A DNA stretch of 64,000 nt from Capilliphycus salinus (GTDB lineage: Bacteria > Cyanobacteriota > Cyanobacteriia > Cyanobacteriales > Microcoleaceae), in the NCBI RefSeq assembly GCF_047276495.1, contig NZ_CP178543.1:2666001-2730000 (forward strand). Direction: 5' to 3'. The notes beneath the pieces are model-generated. The model was not told where the DNA came from. It saw nothing but the letters and a program-made list of their open reading frames with translations, and did no database searches. Numbering within the stretch: position 1 is the stretch's first letter; the number at the start of each line of letters is the position of its first letter. The position numbers and the translations under genes were made by a program. Of this stretch, positions 7,900 to 15,989 are shown piece after piece.

Positions 7900-9190
7900 G
7901 TTGTTTATCCCAATCTTCAATCAGAGTTTCTGGAATTTCCTCAAGATCTGATGCGATCTCCAAATATAAATCAAGCCCCCGTCGCAAAATTCTATTCGTA
8001 TTGAACAGAGACTCTTGTTTGGGTTGATTACCATTATTATTAACAAAGTCACCCATTGCTTTAGTTCCTTGAATCAACCGATTAATTGTTGTTTTTATTG
8101 CCAAAAGCGAATTATCTATCCCTACCCATTGTCTTTCTAATTCTTCCGCAACCGCCCCTGTTGTTCCACTTCCCAAGAAAGCATCTAATATCAGATCTCC
8201 TGGATTAGAAGAAGCCAAAAGAATTCGCTTAATTAAATCAGGATTCTTTTCGGTTGGATAACCTGTAATCTTAATATTTTGATTGTGAGCATCCTTGAAT
8301 TCAAGCCATAGATCTTGAACGGCAATACCCTTACTCTTATCAAGATATATTTTCCTTCTAGGATTACCTGTTGGAGACCAATAAATTTCACCTCTTTTAT
8401 CCATCTCATCTAAAACTTCAGGAGGATATTGCCAATGTTTACCCGGTGGCGGAAGCATTCCTTTCCAAGCTTGACCTGTTGCACCTTTTCTTTCACCTGG
8501 AGCATGAATAGGAACTTTTTTGTACCGTCTTCCTGTCTCTTCTTCTATATACTGATATTCTTTTTTCGCTTTGGCATCTGTCCAGGATTCAAAGGGTTGG
8601 TTCCAGACATAATCATCACTTTTTGTATAGAAAAGGATATAATCTGATATATTTCCATACTGTTTGCGGGTGAAGTTTTTTGGGTTACATTTTTTGCGAG
8701 TAATCCAATTTCTAAAATTATTGGCTCCAAAAATCTCGTCCATTAAGATTTTGACCGGAAAAGCCATCTTTTCATCGAGATGAACATATATAGACCCATG
8801 ATTTGCTAAGATTTCTCGTAGTAAAATCAATCGTTGACGTATAAACTCTAAATAATCTGCTCCATCAATTAAATCGTTGTAAGCATGGGTTTGATTTCTA
8901 GACTCAAAGCCAAATCCAGTAGCATAGGGAGGATCGATATAAATTAATCCTACTTTCCCTACAATATTAGGATAATCTAATAAAGTTCTAAGCACTCTTA
9001 GATTTTCCCCATATACTAAGTAACTTTTCGGTTGTTTTTCCACGCTAGCAACACAACGTAACTGAGCGGGAGGCGTTTGAAATATATCTTCAGTAGAAAC
9101 TTTTCCTTCATACTCCAAGCGGAAGGATAACTTACTGCTATTTTTTAAACCATGTTTAGATGGATTTGAATGAGGTATACCTGTTGCCAT
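7874..9190 (-). CDS. DNA methyltransferase of a type II restriction-modification pair
   Basis: The 438-residue protein has the catalytic DPPY motif at 86-89 and the S-adenosylmethionine-binding DAFLGSGTTG at 336-345. DPPY comes first, the beta-class order. DPPY is most common in N6-adenine enzymes, so adenine methylation is likely but not proven. The middle (about 160-300) is the probable target-recognition region and gives no clue to the site. The gene converges on the putative endonuclease gene and overlaps its last 26 bases, a compact arrangement with no separate controller gene. It would protect the host's own sites. Confidence 0.88.
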   Translation of the reverse strand: MATGIPHSNPSKHGLKNSSKLSFRLEYEGKVSTEDIFQTPPAQLRCVASVEKQPKSYLVYGENLRVLRTLLDYPNIVGKVGLIYIDPPYATGFGFESRNQTHAYNDLIDGADYLEFIRQRLILLREILANHGSIYVHLDEKMAFPVKILMDEIFGANNFRNWITRKKCNPKNFTRKQYGNISDYILFYTKSDDYVWNQPFESWTDAKAKKEYQYIEEETGRRYKKVPIHAPGERKGATGQAWKGMLPPPGKHWQYPPEVLDEMDKRGEIYWSPTGNPRRKIYLDKSKGIAVQDLWLEFKDAHNQNIKITGYPTEKNPDLIKRILLASSNPGDLILDAFLGSGTTGAVAEELERQWVGIDNSLLAIKTTINRLIQGTKAMGDFVNNNGNQPKQESLFNTNRILRRGLDLYLEIASDLEEIPETLIEDWDKQLNYQANLW

Positions 9191-9520
9191 TGTAATTAAG
9201 AGTTGTACCCAAATTTTTGTTGTTTTTGTTTGCTTTAAAGTTGACCAACAAGAAAGCTATGACAAGGATCACTATATCATTAAATTTTATGTTTTGCAAA
9301 TTTTAGCGGCGATAAAAAAGTGATAAAAAACCAATAAAGTGAAGTTAAATCGTAAAAAAGTAATGCTTTAAATTAAACTTGAATTCTGGCCATAAAGACT
9401 TGATAGTGTTGAAAAATTGTTTTTTAAGTTCCGGTTTAACTTTCCGATCTTCCCTAGATAGAATATTTAAAATGTGTAACAGTAGAATGAAAACAAAGAT
9501 TCAACACGGGAGAATTGCAG
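9191..9520. other. AT-rich divergent intergenic region
   Basis: About 330 bases separate the divergent methyltransferase and P450 genes. The stretch is AT-rich, with A-runs around 9305-9360, and presumably holds both promoters. GGGAG at 9508-9512 is a good ribosome-binding site for the P450 start at 9521. No repeat, RNA gene or small ORF could be supported. Confidence 0.5.
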
Positions 9521-10885
9521 ATGACAACAACCACACCCTCACCGACTGCAAAAACCTTTCAACAGCTTCCGATGGTCAAAAGTCCCGACTGGTGGCAAAC
9601 TTTACGAGCGCTTTTCAATCATTTAGACTATCTCGAAGAAAGTCGGGGGCGTTACGGAGATAATTTTGGCGGATCATCAACTGGTTTCCCCGATTATGCC
9701 ATATTTAGCGATCCCAAAGCAATAGAACAGATTTTTACCGCCAACCCAAATTGTTTTGATTCGGGTGTTGGAAACAAAAGTCTTCGACCCTTATTAGGTG
9801 ATTTTTCGGTCATTCTTTTGGATGGTCATTCTCATCAACAACAGCGCAAACTGTTGATGCCTCCTTTTCATGGGGAACGAATGAAAGCCTACGGTCAAAC
9901 CATGTCTGAAGTGACTCAGCGGGTGATGCAAAGCTGGCTGAAAGATAAGCCGTTTGAGATGCGAAATAGTACCCAAGAAATCACGCTGCGAGTTATTTTA
10001 AATACGGTTTTTGGTTTGGATCGGGGCGAACGCTTTGAACAACTAAGAAAATTAATGGGCGAATGGTTGGATACTTTTAATTCTCCGTTTAAAGCCAGTT
10101 TTTTGTTTTTTCCGAAATTACAAAAAGATTTGGGGGCTTGGAGTCCTTGGGGGCGGTTTGTGCGAATCAGAAATCAAATAGATGAACTGCTTTATGCAGA
10201 AATTAACGAGCGCAAAAATAAGCCGTTGAGCGAAGATATTTTGAGTTTGATGATGGCGGCGCGAGATGAAAATGGCGAACCGATGAGCGATCAAGAACTG
10301 CGAGATGAGTTGATGGGGCTGCTATTTGCAGGACATGAAACAACGGCTTCTGCATTGGCTTGGGCGTTTTATTGGGTTCATTCTCAACCCGAAATTTTAG
10401 ATAAATTGTTGGACGAACTCCAGCAATGTGACCTCGAAAATGATCCCAGTGCGGTGATTAAATTACCCTATTTGAATGCAGTTTGTTCGGAAACGTTGCG
10501 AATTTATCCGATTGCAATTTTTACGTTTGTTCGGAAGTTGAAAGTTCCGATGGAAATTTTAGACTATCAGTTTAAAGCCGGAACTCAACTGATTCCCTGT
10601 ATTTATTTGGTGCATCATCGGGAGGATATTTATCCCAATTCTAAACAGTTTCGCCCGGAACGTTTCCTCGAACGTCAATTTTCGCCCTACGAATTTTTAC
10701 CGTTTGGCGGTGGAAATCGTCGCTGTTTGGGTTATGCGTTTGCGCTGTTTGAAATGAAGTTAGTTTTAGCAACGGTATTGACTCAAACCAAACTGGAATT
10801 AACAGAAAATCGCCCTATTAAACCCGTGCGTCGGGGGTTAACGTTTACACCAGAAAAGGGGGTTCCGATGAGGGTTAAAGCTTAG
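9521..10885 (+). CDS. Cytochrome P450, CYP110-like
   Basis: All P450 landmarks are present: the oxygen-binding I-helix AGHETT (about 270-275), the ETLR ExxR pair of the K helix (about 324-327) and the heme loop FGGGNRRCLG, with the proximal cysteine near residue 402. The N-terminus has no membrane anchor, so the enzyme is soluble as usual in bacteria. The sequence style fits the CYP110 group common in filamentous cyanobacteria, which oxidise fatty acids, alkanes or terpenoids. The substrate is unknown here. The ATG at 9521 is chosen because GGGAG lies 8 bases upstream; a TTG two codons earlier is less likely. A MAPEG gene follows after 16 bases. Confidence 0.92.
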   Translation: MTTTTPSPTAKTFQQLPMVKSPDWWQTLRALFNHLDYLEESRGRYGDNFGGSSTGFPDYAIFSDPKAIEQIFTANPNCFDSGVGNKSLRPLLGDFSVILLDGHSHQQQRKLLMPPFHGERMKAYGQTMSEVTQRVMQSWLKDKPFEMRNSTQEITLRVILNTVFGLDRGERFEQLRKLMGEWLDTFNSPFKASFLFFPKLQKDLGAWSPWGRFVRIRNQIDELLYAEINERKNKPLSEDILSLMMAARDENGEPMSDQELRDELMGLLFAGHETTASALAWAFYWVHSQPEILDKLLDELQQCDLENDPSAVIKLPYLNAVCSETLRIYPIAIFTFVRKLKVPMEILDYQFKAGTQLIPCIYLVHHREDIYPNSKQFRPERFLERQFSPYEFLPFGGGNRRCLGYAFALFEMKLVLATVLTQTKLELTENRPIKPVRRGLTFTPEKGVPMRVKA

Positions 10886-10901
10886 AAAAGGGGCGAGAAA
10901 A

Positions 10902-11438
10902 ATGGTTAATCTAGTTCGTCTAAATCCCGAACAAAAAATTGTGGTTTCTAGTGCGGTAGTGGCGTTAGTGTTTTCGACAACATTTGTGACTGTTGCTTAT
11001 CACTTCTTTCCTCTTAATTTTCTGGGTTTAGAGACTCCTGTTGAACGGTTAATTTTTGCATTACGTTGGCAAATTATACCCGCATTGATGTTATTTGCTG
11101 GAGTCGCAACTGTGGGAAATTATCGATTTGTGAGTCCGGCGATTAATCCCTTAGCCAAGGCGGAATCTGAACAAATGCAGGTTCATCTTCGTTATCTGAG
11201 TAATACTTTAGAACAAGTGATTTTGTTTGCGATCGCGAGTTTGATTTGTGCTACATTTTTAGATGGGGAGACAATTAAACTGATTCCGATTTTATCGGTG
11301 TTATTTGGTGCGGGTCGAATTCTCTTTTGGTTGGGTTATTTGCAGCAACCGATGTATCGCGCTTTGGGAATGGGGATAACACTTTATCCAACGGCTTTGA
11401 TGCTGTTTTGGGATGCTTATCAAGTGTTTACTCACTAA
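10902..11438 (+). CDS. MAPEG family integral membrane protein
   Basis: The 178-residue protein has four hydrophobic segments (about 13-37, 50-70, 98-123 and 130-172, the last probably two helices). The NTLEQ...LF segment and the later GRILFWLGY are hallmarks of MAPEG proteins (membrane-associated proteins in eicosanoid and glutathione metabolism). Family members are membrane glutathione transferases or peroxidases. It follows the P450 gene by 16 bases and is probably co-transcribed, which suggests a joint role in oxidising and then detoxifying or conjugating a hydrophobic compound. That link is inference. Confidence 0.8.
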   Translation: MVNLVRLNPEQKIVVSSAVVALVFSTTFVTVAYHFFPLNFLGLETPVERLIFALRWQIIPALMLFAGVATVGNYRFVSPAINPLAKAESEQMQVHLRYLSNTLEQVILFAIASLICATFLDGETIKLIPILSVLFGAGRILFWLGYLQQPMYRALGMGITLYPTALMLFWDAYQVFTH

Positions 11439-11461
11439 AGAGTTACCTATTGTTTTGAAGT

Positions 11462-11488
11462 GATGGGTTATCCTCGCGCTAACCCATC
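11462..11488. terminator. Hairpin between convergent genes
   Basis: GATGGGTTA and TAACCCATC form a 9-bp perfect stem around a 9-base loop between the convergent MAPEG and protease genes. There is no long T-run, so termination strength is uncertain. Confidence 0.45.
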
Positions 11489-11511
11489 CTCAAGTCTGAA
11501 AAGTTAATTAA

Positions 11512-13041
11512 TTAACCGCCAATTCCCAAACGACTGGCAAGAGCAGGAGTCAAAGGAAATAAGGTGGCAATCATCAAAAATAGGGCTAACAAACCCAAAG
11601 CGGCGCGAGTGTCATCCGGTTCAGTTAATTCGTTCAAACTGGGGCGTTCGAGATTGCGTTGTAAGATTAAAATAACCACCGCCCAATACAACGCCAGAGA
11701 ATTCACTAACGAAGCAATTGCTAAAACAATAAACGTCGCCAAAGTCGCACGTCCGGCAATTTTTCGCCCATAAATCGCTTGCATAATTCGTCCCCCATCC
11801 AGTTGTCCAGCCGGCATCAAATTAATCGCCGTAATCACCAAACCCAACCAACCCATAATCGTCAGAGGATGAACATCAACAATGGATTCTTGCAGCGCCG
11901 AACCCAACACCGCTCTCGCTAAAGTTCCGACTAAAACTGACCCTTGAAAAAATTGGGTGGGAACTTGAAATAAACTGCCGGGATGAGATAAAACCAACCC
12001 AACTAACAGCATGGCTAAAGACAGCAATCCGCCGGCAGCAGGTCCGGCTAAAGCGACATCAAATAAAACAGTTCGGTTGGGAAGAATCGACTCAAAACGG
12101 TTAAACGCCCCAAAAGTACCCACTTGAATTGTTGGAATAAAAAACGGCCAGCTAAATCTAACTTGATGACGTTTTGCCATCACTTGATGAGCAATTTCAT
12201 GGCTGGCAAGAATCGAAAATAAACCCAAGGCAATCGGGATAATTTCAGGATAACGATTCGGTTCGGTAAAAAAGTCAAACCCCAGTAATAAACTTCCCGC
12301 TTCAAAAGTAGTGAAGATACTAACAACCAGTAAAATAATTGCTAATATTTTTTGCGGAATGGTCATCGGTTGGGGATCATTTTTGCGGGGAAGTACAATC
12401 ACCACAGGTTTTCCCTCGGGGTTTTCGACTAAAAATAATCGAAAGCGCTCGCCCATCTGTTGCTGCAAATTTTCCGATAAACGAGAATAGGCAATATCTG
12501 CATCCGTTCGCAGGTTTCCTTTAAAAATTACCCCTTCTTGATAGGGTAAAGTTTCGGTGGCAAAAAAGGTATCAATACCAAAAATATTTTGAATAATTTT
12601 GAGATCTTCTTGGGGAATGGGTGTCGGTTTGTCTTCAGTGTCGGTGGAAGGGGTTGCAGATGGCGAGGGAGTTTCTACAGACTCGACGGTGGTTTTTTCT
12701 TCAGTTTCGCTCGGTTTCTCGCCCGGTTGAACGGAAAAGTCAGCTTGAGACTGGGAGGGTTTTTGTTCATCTTCTGCGGCTATTTCTCGCAATTTTCGAC
12801 CGAAAATAATGTACAATCCTGTTGAAGCGAGGAATAAAAACAGAATACTGGCGAGGTTGAGATAAATTCCAGCGGCCGCCAGTGCAAAAAAGAGCAACCA
12901 AGGAGCCATTAAAACGACGGACTGCAACCAGGATAAAATCCCCGGTTTACCGTAGGGTTGAGCGCGATAAAAGCCCCAACCTACGATTCCCAGAGCAATT
13001 AATAAGATGAAAATAGTTGTATTATCAAATGCAGTAAACAT
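11512..13041 (-). CDS. Site-2 protease family intramembrane metalloprotease (EGY1-like)
   Basis: The protein has the zinc motif HEIAH (about 281-285) and the downstream NLMPAGQLDGG motif that supplies the third metal ligand, both inside hydrophobic segments, as in site-2 proteases. Two N-terminal membrane segments come first. They are followed by an acidic, Ser/Pro/Glu-rich linker and a soluble domain of about 70 residues. This is the layout of the cyanobacterial and chloroplast EGY1 branch. Such enzymes cleave membrane proteins within the bilayer; the target is unknown. I start at the ATG at 13041 because AAGG precedes it at suitable spacing. An upstream TTG or similar start would add 13 residues. 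Confidence 0.88.
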   Translation of the reverse strand: MFTAFDNTTIFILLIALGIVGWGFYRAQPYGKPGILSWLQSVVLMAPWLLFFALAAAGIYLNLASILFLFLASTGLYIIFGRKLREIAAEDEQKPSQSQADFSVQPGEKPSETEEKTTVESVETPSPSATPSTDTEDKPTPIPQEDLKIIQNIFGIDTFFATETLPYQEGVIFKGNLRTDADIAYSRLSENLQQQMGERFRLFLVENPEGKPVVIVLPRKNDPQPMTIPQKILAIILLVVSIFTTFEAGSLLLGFDFFTEPNRYPEIIPIALGLFSILASHEIAHQVMAKRHQVRFSWPFFIPTIQVGTFGAFNRFESILPNRTVLFDVALAGPAAGGLLSLAMLLVGLVLSHPGSLFQVPTQFFQGSVLVGTLARAVLGSALQESIVDVHPLTIMGWLGLVITAINLMPAGQLDGGRIMQAIYGRKIAGRATLATFIVLAIASLVNSLALYWAVVILILQRNLERPSLNELTEPDDTRAALGLLALFLMIATLFPLTPALASRLGIGG

Positions 13042-13155
13042 TCTAGACCTTAAACCTAAGAGCAGCAACGCCTGAAGCAATCAAGCATCCCTCTAGTTTA
13101 GAATAACGCCTCCCCGAAACGGTGAAAAGCTTTTACGCCTGACTGGATGAGGGAT

Positions 13156-13191
13156 TAAAAACCCGGTAACTTCTAGGCGCACCGGGTTTTT
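13156..13191 (-). terminator. AAAAACCCGGT hairpin, copy 1 of a dispersed type
   Basis: The arms AAAAACCCGGT and ACCGGGTTTTT enclose a 14-base loop just downstream of the gpgS-like gene. The A/T tails make it a plausible intrinsic terminator for that minus-strand gene. A very similar hairpin occurs at 32276-32310. Confidence 0.6.
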
Positions 13192-13241
13192 CAGGTGTCG
13201 CCCGACACCCAACACCCAACACCCGACCCCTGTTGTGGTGA

Positions 13242-14534
13242 CTAGGGAGTAACGATCGCCCGATTATGAGCGCTATGATTGGAGTCGGCTAGGGAGGCTT
13301 CAGCGTTTCCCTCAGCGGTCAAGGAGGCTTTGGCTTCGGCCATATCCCGTCGGGTGGCTTCTCGCAGTTGTTCCCGCAGGGCAGGCATGACGGCCAGCGC
13401 CCTTGTCCAGTCGGGAACTTGAACGTTAGCGGGGTTGTTCAGGTAGTCTTGGCCCGCTTCGGTGATCACTTGTTCAAACAGTTCGACGGTGATTTCTTCT
13501 TGATGGCGATCGTACTCTAAATTATTAAAACGAGCATCAACAAAGTATTGGCGAGTATAGTCTTGGGCTTCGCGACGAAACTTGACTCGCAAGGTGCGAA
13601 TTTCATCCATTGTTAAGACCACTCGTTCCATTTCGGTTAACGTTCGGAGAATGGATCGGAGAATATCTCGACACATTTTTCGCAGTCCTTCGTGGGTGGA
13701 ATTGCCAATGGGTTGATGTTTGTGATCGAAGATTCCGAGATCAATTTGAGCGATGCGTTTTTCGGCGACATTGCGATAAACTTCCGCCAGCAAACCAATT
13801 TCTAGACCCCAATTTCCGGGAATGCGAATGTTTAGGGCTAAGTCATTTGTCAGGGCGCATTCTCCCGACAGAGGATAACGATATGCTCCCAAGTAACGCA
13901 GATAGTTATGGTAGCCCAACATATCGGTTAAAGCGGTGAGCAAAGGCATCACAAATAAACGCACAACTCGCCCATGAAACCGGATCGGTTCACCCCCTAT
14001 TCGGGCATAATAAGCCTTGTTAAAGCCGATCCCCAACTCTTTTTCGACCAGGGGAAAAAGTAATTTTAGGGGATAACTTTTGTCGTAGGTGATAATATCC
14101 GCATCGTGCAATGCGATCGCTTCGGCTTGTAAAGATGCCACACCCAGTCCCAACCAAACCGCCTGACCTTTGCCTTTAAAGCTTAATAAATCTAAGCCTT
14201 TATCTCGCAATTTTTCCAAAAGTTTAGTCACCCGAGGGCCGTTTTCCCAAATCACAAAGGTGGGTTGGGGAAGTATACTAAAAAAATCCACCGCTTTCGC
14301 ATATTCTTCTGCGGTTTGAGCGCAAAGACAAATAACAACTGTATTGACGAATTTACACTCTTTTAATTGGTCTCGAATTAAGGTTAAAGCGGGTCTTTGA
14401 AGTTCATCATATAATGCCGGAATTAATACCGCAGTTGGACAGGTTTCACTCAGTTGAGTTAATCGTGCTTCTAGGAGTTCTAGATCGCATCCAAAATCAT
14501 GTATCGTCGTAATTAATTCTTGTTTGTAGTCCAT
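13242..14534 (-). CDS. gpgS: Glucosyl-3-phosphoglycerate synthase-like glycosyltransferase
   Basis: The sequence has the GT-A fold features of the glucosyl/mannosyl-3-phosphoglycerate synthase group: the metal-binding HDADI (about 143-147 from this start) and the later SGECALTNDLALN and NWGLEIGLLAEVY segments. The enzyme transfers a sugar from a nucleotide sugar to 3-phosphoglycerate, the first step toward glucosylglycerate, a compatible solute. I choose ATG at 14534, with AGGAG 12 bases upstream; a TTG four codons earlier lies directly against that AGGAG. The last 40 residues are Ala/Glu-rich and look dispensable. Exact substrate preference cannot be read from sequence. Confidence 0.75.
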   Translation of the reverse strand: MDYKQELITTIHDFGCDLELLEARLTQLSETCPTAVLIPALYDELQRPALTLIRDQLKECKFVNTVVICLCAQTAEEYAKAVDFFSILPQPTFVIWENGPRVTKLLEKLRDKGLDLLSFKGKGQAVWLGLGVASLQAEAIALHDADIITYDKSYPLKLLFPLVEKELGIGFNKAYYARIGGEPIRFHGRVVRLFVMPLLTALTDMLGYHNYLRYLGAYRYPLSGECALTNDLALNIRIPGNWGLEIGLLAEVYRNVAEKRIAQIDLGIFDHKHQPIGNSTHEGLRKMCRDILRSILRTLTEMERVVLTMDEIRTLRVKFRREAQDYTRQYFVDARFNNLEYDRHQEEITVELFEQVITEAGQDYLNNPANVQVPDWTRALAVMPALREQLREATRRDMAEAKASLTAEGNAEASLADSNHSAHNRAIVTP

Positions 14535-14890
14535 ATAAATACCCAACTCCTAATAGTACACGTTATACTGTTTTGTCTATTTTACCCTTTTAGGTAAAAC
14601 AAAGAGAATCAAAATATTTTGATCTCAAGATATTTCAACAAATTTTGTTTTGGGAGGAAGTTAAGCCGATTATTGAGACAAAGTAAACTCCAATCCGGGT
14701 CATTTTCTTAAAAAAATGCTAAATTCGCTTTCATCGATCGGTTTTTATCGGTCCTCCATCCTGAATTTTGAAATGGTCTTTTGTGAATTGTCGAGCGATT
14801 GCCCGACTTCTAAATGTTCATTATTTACTTAATTTCTGAGAAAAAAAGCTGTTCAATAAATTTTTGAATTCTATCATAAATAACGAAGAA
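14535..14890. other. Intergenic region, nothing recognised
   Basis: This AT-rich gap separates the upstream side of the gpgS-like gene from the end of fdhD. It presumably holds the gpgS promoter. No repeat, ORF or structured RNA could be supported. Confidence 0.5.
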
Positions 14891-15766
14891 TTAAGAAGCC
14901 AATTTAATTCGTTCTATTCCCGAATAAACATTAAATCGCCGACCTCGTAAAAAACCAATTAACGTTACATTAAACGCCTGCGCCATCTCCACCGCCAAGC
15001 TACTGGGAGCAGACACCGCGCAAACAATGGGAACGCCTGCAACAATGCACTTTTGCAAAATCTCAAAACTAGAGCGTCCGCTCACCATCACGATATGATG
15101 CGCTAGAGGTAGCTCATCTGTCAAGACTGAAGTGCCAATTAACTTGTCTACAGCATTATGACGACCCACATCTTCTCGAAGTTTCAAGAGTTTTCCCCTT
15201 TCATCAAACAACGCTGCTGCGTGTAACCCACCCGTCGCCGAAAATAATCCTTGAGCTAATTTTAGTTGTTCACTTAAATTATAAATAATTTCCGGCTTAA
15301 CGTTAAAATCCGAGGAAATTGGCGGAATTTCCCGCATTTTTAAAGACTCAATACTTGCTTTCCCACACACCCCGCAGGCGCTCGTCATATAAAAATGGCG
15401 TTCGAGTCGTTTGAAATCATAATTCAATCCCGCTTTCAGAGCCACATTAATAATATTTTGTCGCTGTTCGCCATCAACATCAGGATCGACACAATAACTC
15501 ATTTTAGCAATATCTTCTCGGCTTTTAATCACCCCTTCGCCGTACAAAAAACCCGCCACTAAATCAAAATCCGCTCCCGGTGTTCGCATGGTAACGGCGA
15601 GAGTTTGTTCGGGAGAAACTAATCTAATTTCTAAAGGTTCCTCGCTGGTAATATAATCCAAACGGGAGCGGGTTTGACTTTCTTCTATTGTCCAGATTTT
15701 AGACTTGATTTTGCTTTTGGTAGCGCTCATGGGTTGATTTTTTAGTTGATTTAATTTAAGTTTCAT
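14891..15766 (-). CDS. fdhD: Formate dehydrogenase accessory sulfurtransferase FdhD
   Basis: The protein carries the redox-active CGVCG pair (131-135) that in FdhD relays sulfur from a cysteine desulfurase to the molybdenum cofactor of formate-dehydrogenase-type enzymes. VSGRSSFEIL and VGRHNAVDKL are further family signatures. At 291 residues it is slightly longer than usual: the first 12 residues (Lys/Leu/Asn/Gln) may be an extension, and a second start at Met13 (15730) is possible. A MITE-like repeat ends about 2 bases upstream of the first ATG. The molybdoenzyme gene that likely needs it lies just upstream on the same strand. Confidence 0.92.
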   Translation of the reverse strand: MKLKLNQLKNQPMSATKSKIKSKIWTIEESQTRSRLDYITSEEPLEIRLVSPEQTLAVTMRTPGADFDLVAGFLYGEGVIKSREDIAKMSYCVDPDVDGEQRQNIINVALKAGLNYDFKRLERHFYMTSACGVCGKASIESLKMREIPPISSDFNVKPEIIYNLSEQLKLAQGLFSATGGLHAAALFDERGKLLKLREDVGRHNAVDKLIGTSVLTDELPLAHHIVMVSGRSSFEILQKCIVAGVPIVCAVSAPSSLAVEMAQAFNVTLIGFLRGRRFNVYSGIERIKLAS

Positions 15767-15767
15767 C

Positions 15768-15895
15768 TCATGTTCGACTCATCAATAATCCCCTTCGTAG
15801 GGGCGGGTTCAGCCAAAATCTTTACTACTACTCCGAGATTGAGGTAAACCCGCCCCACCCCATCACAGAATTATTAATCAACCGGACATGATATC
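15768..15895. repeat. MITE-like element with GGGGCGGGTT/AACCCGCCCC core (degenerate copy)
   Basis: The segment matches the 126-bp element at 22047-22172 along its length. Both have a CGTAGGGGCGGGTT arm and an AAACCCGCCCCACCCCAT arm in the middle and ATCAATAA / TTAATCAACCGGA near the ends. The outer ends are degraded here. It sits between fdhD and the molybdoenzyme gene, where it could fold in the mRNA and affect co-expression. Confidence 0.7.
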
Positions 15896-15989
15896 AGTAA
15901 GTTCGTTGTTGCGATGCACGCCCATTAATTTGAGGACTAAAGTCCAACAACTAGCCCAACAACTAGCCCAACTACAAATGTTATAACTC

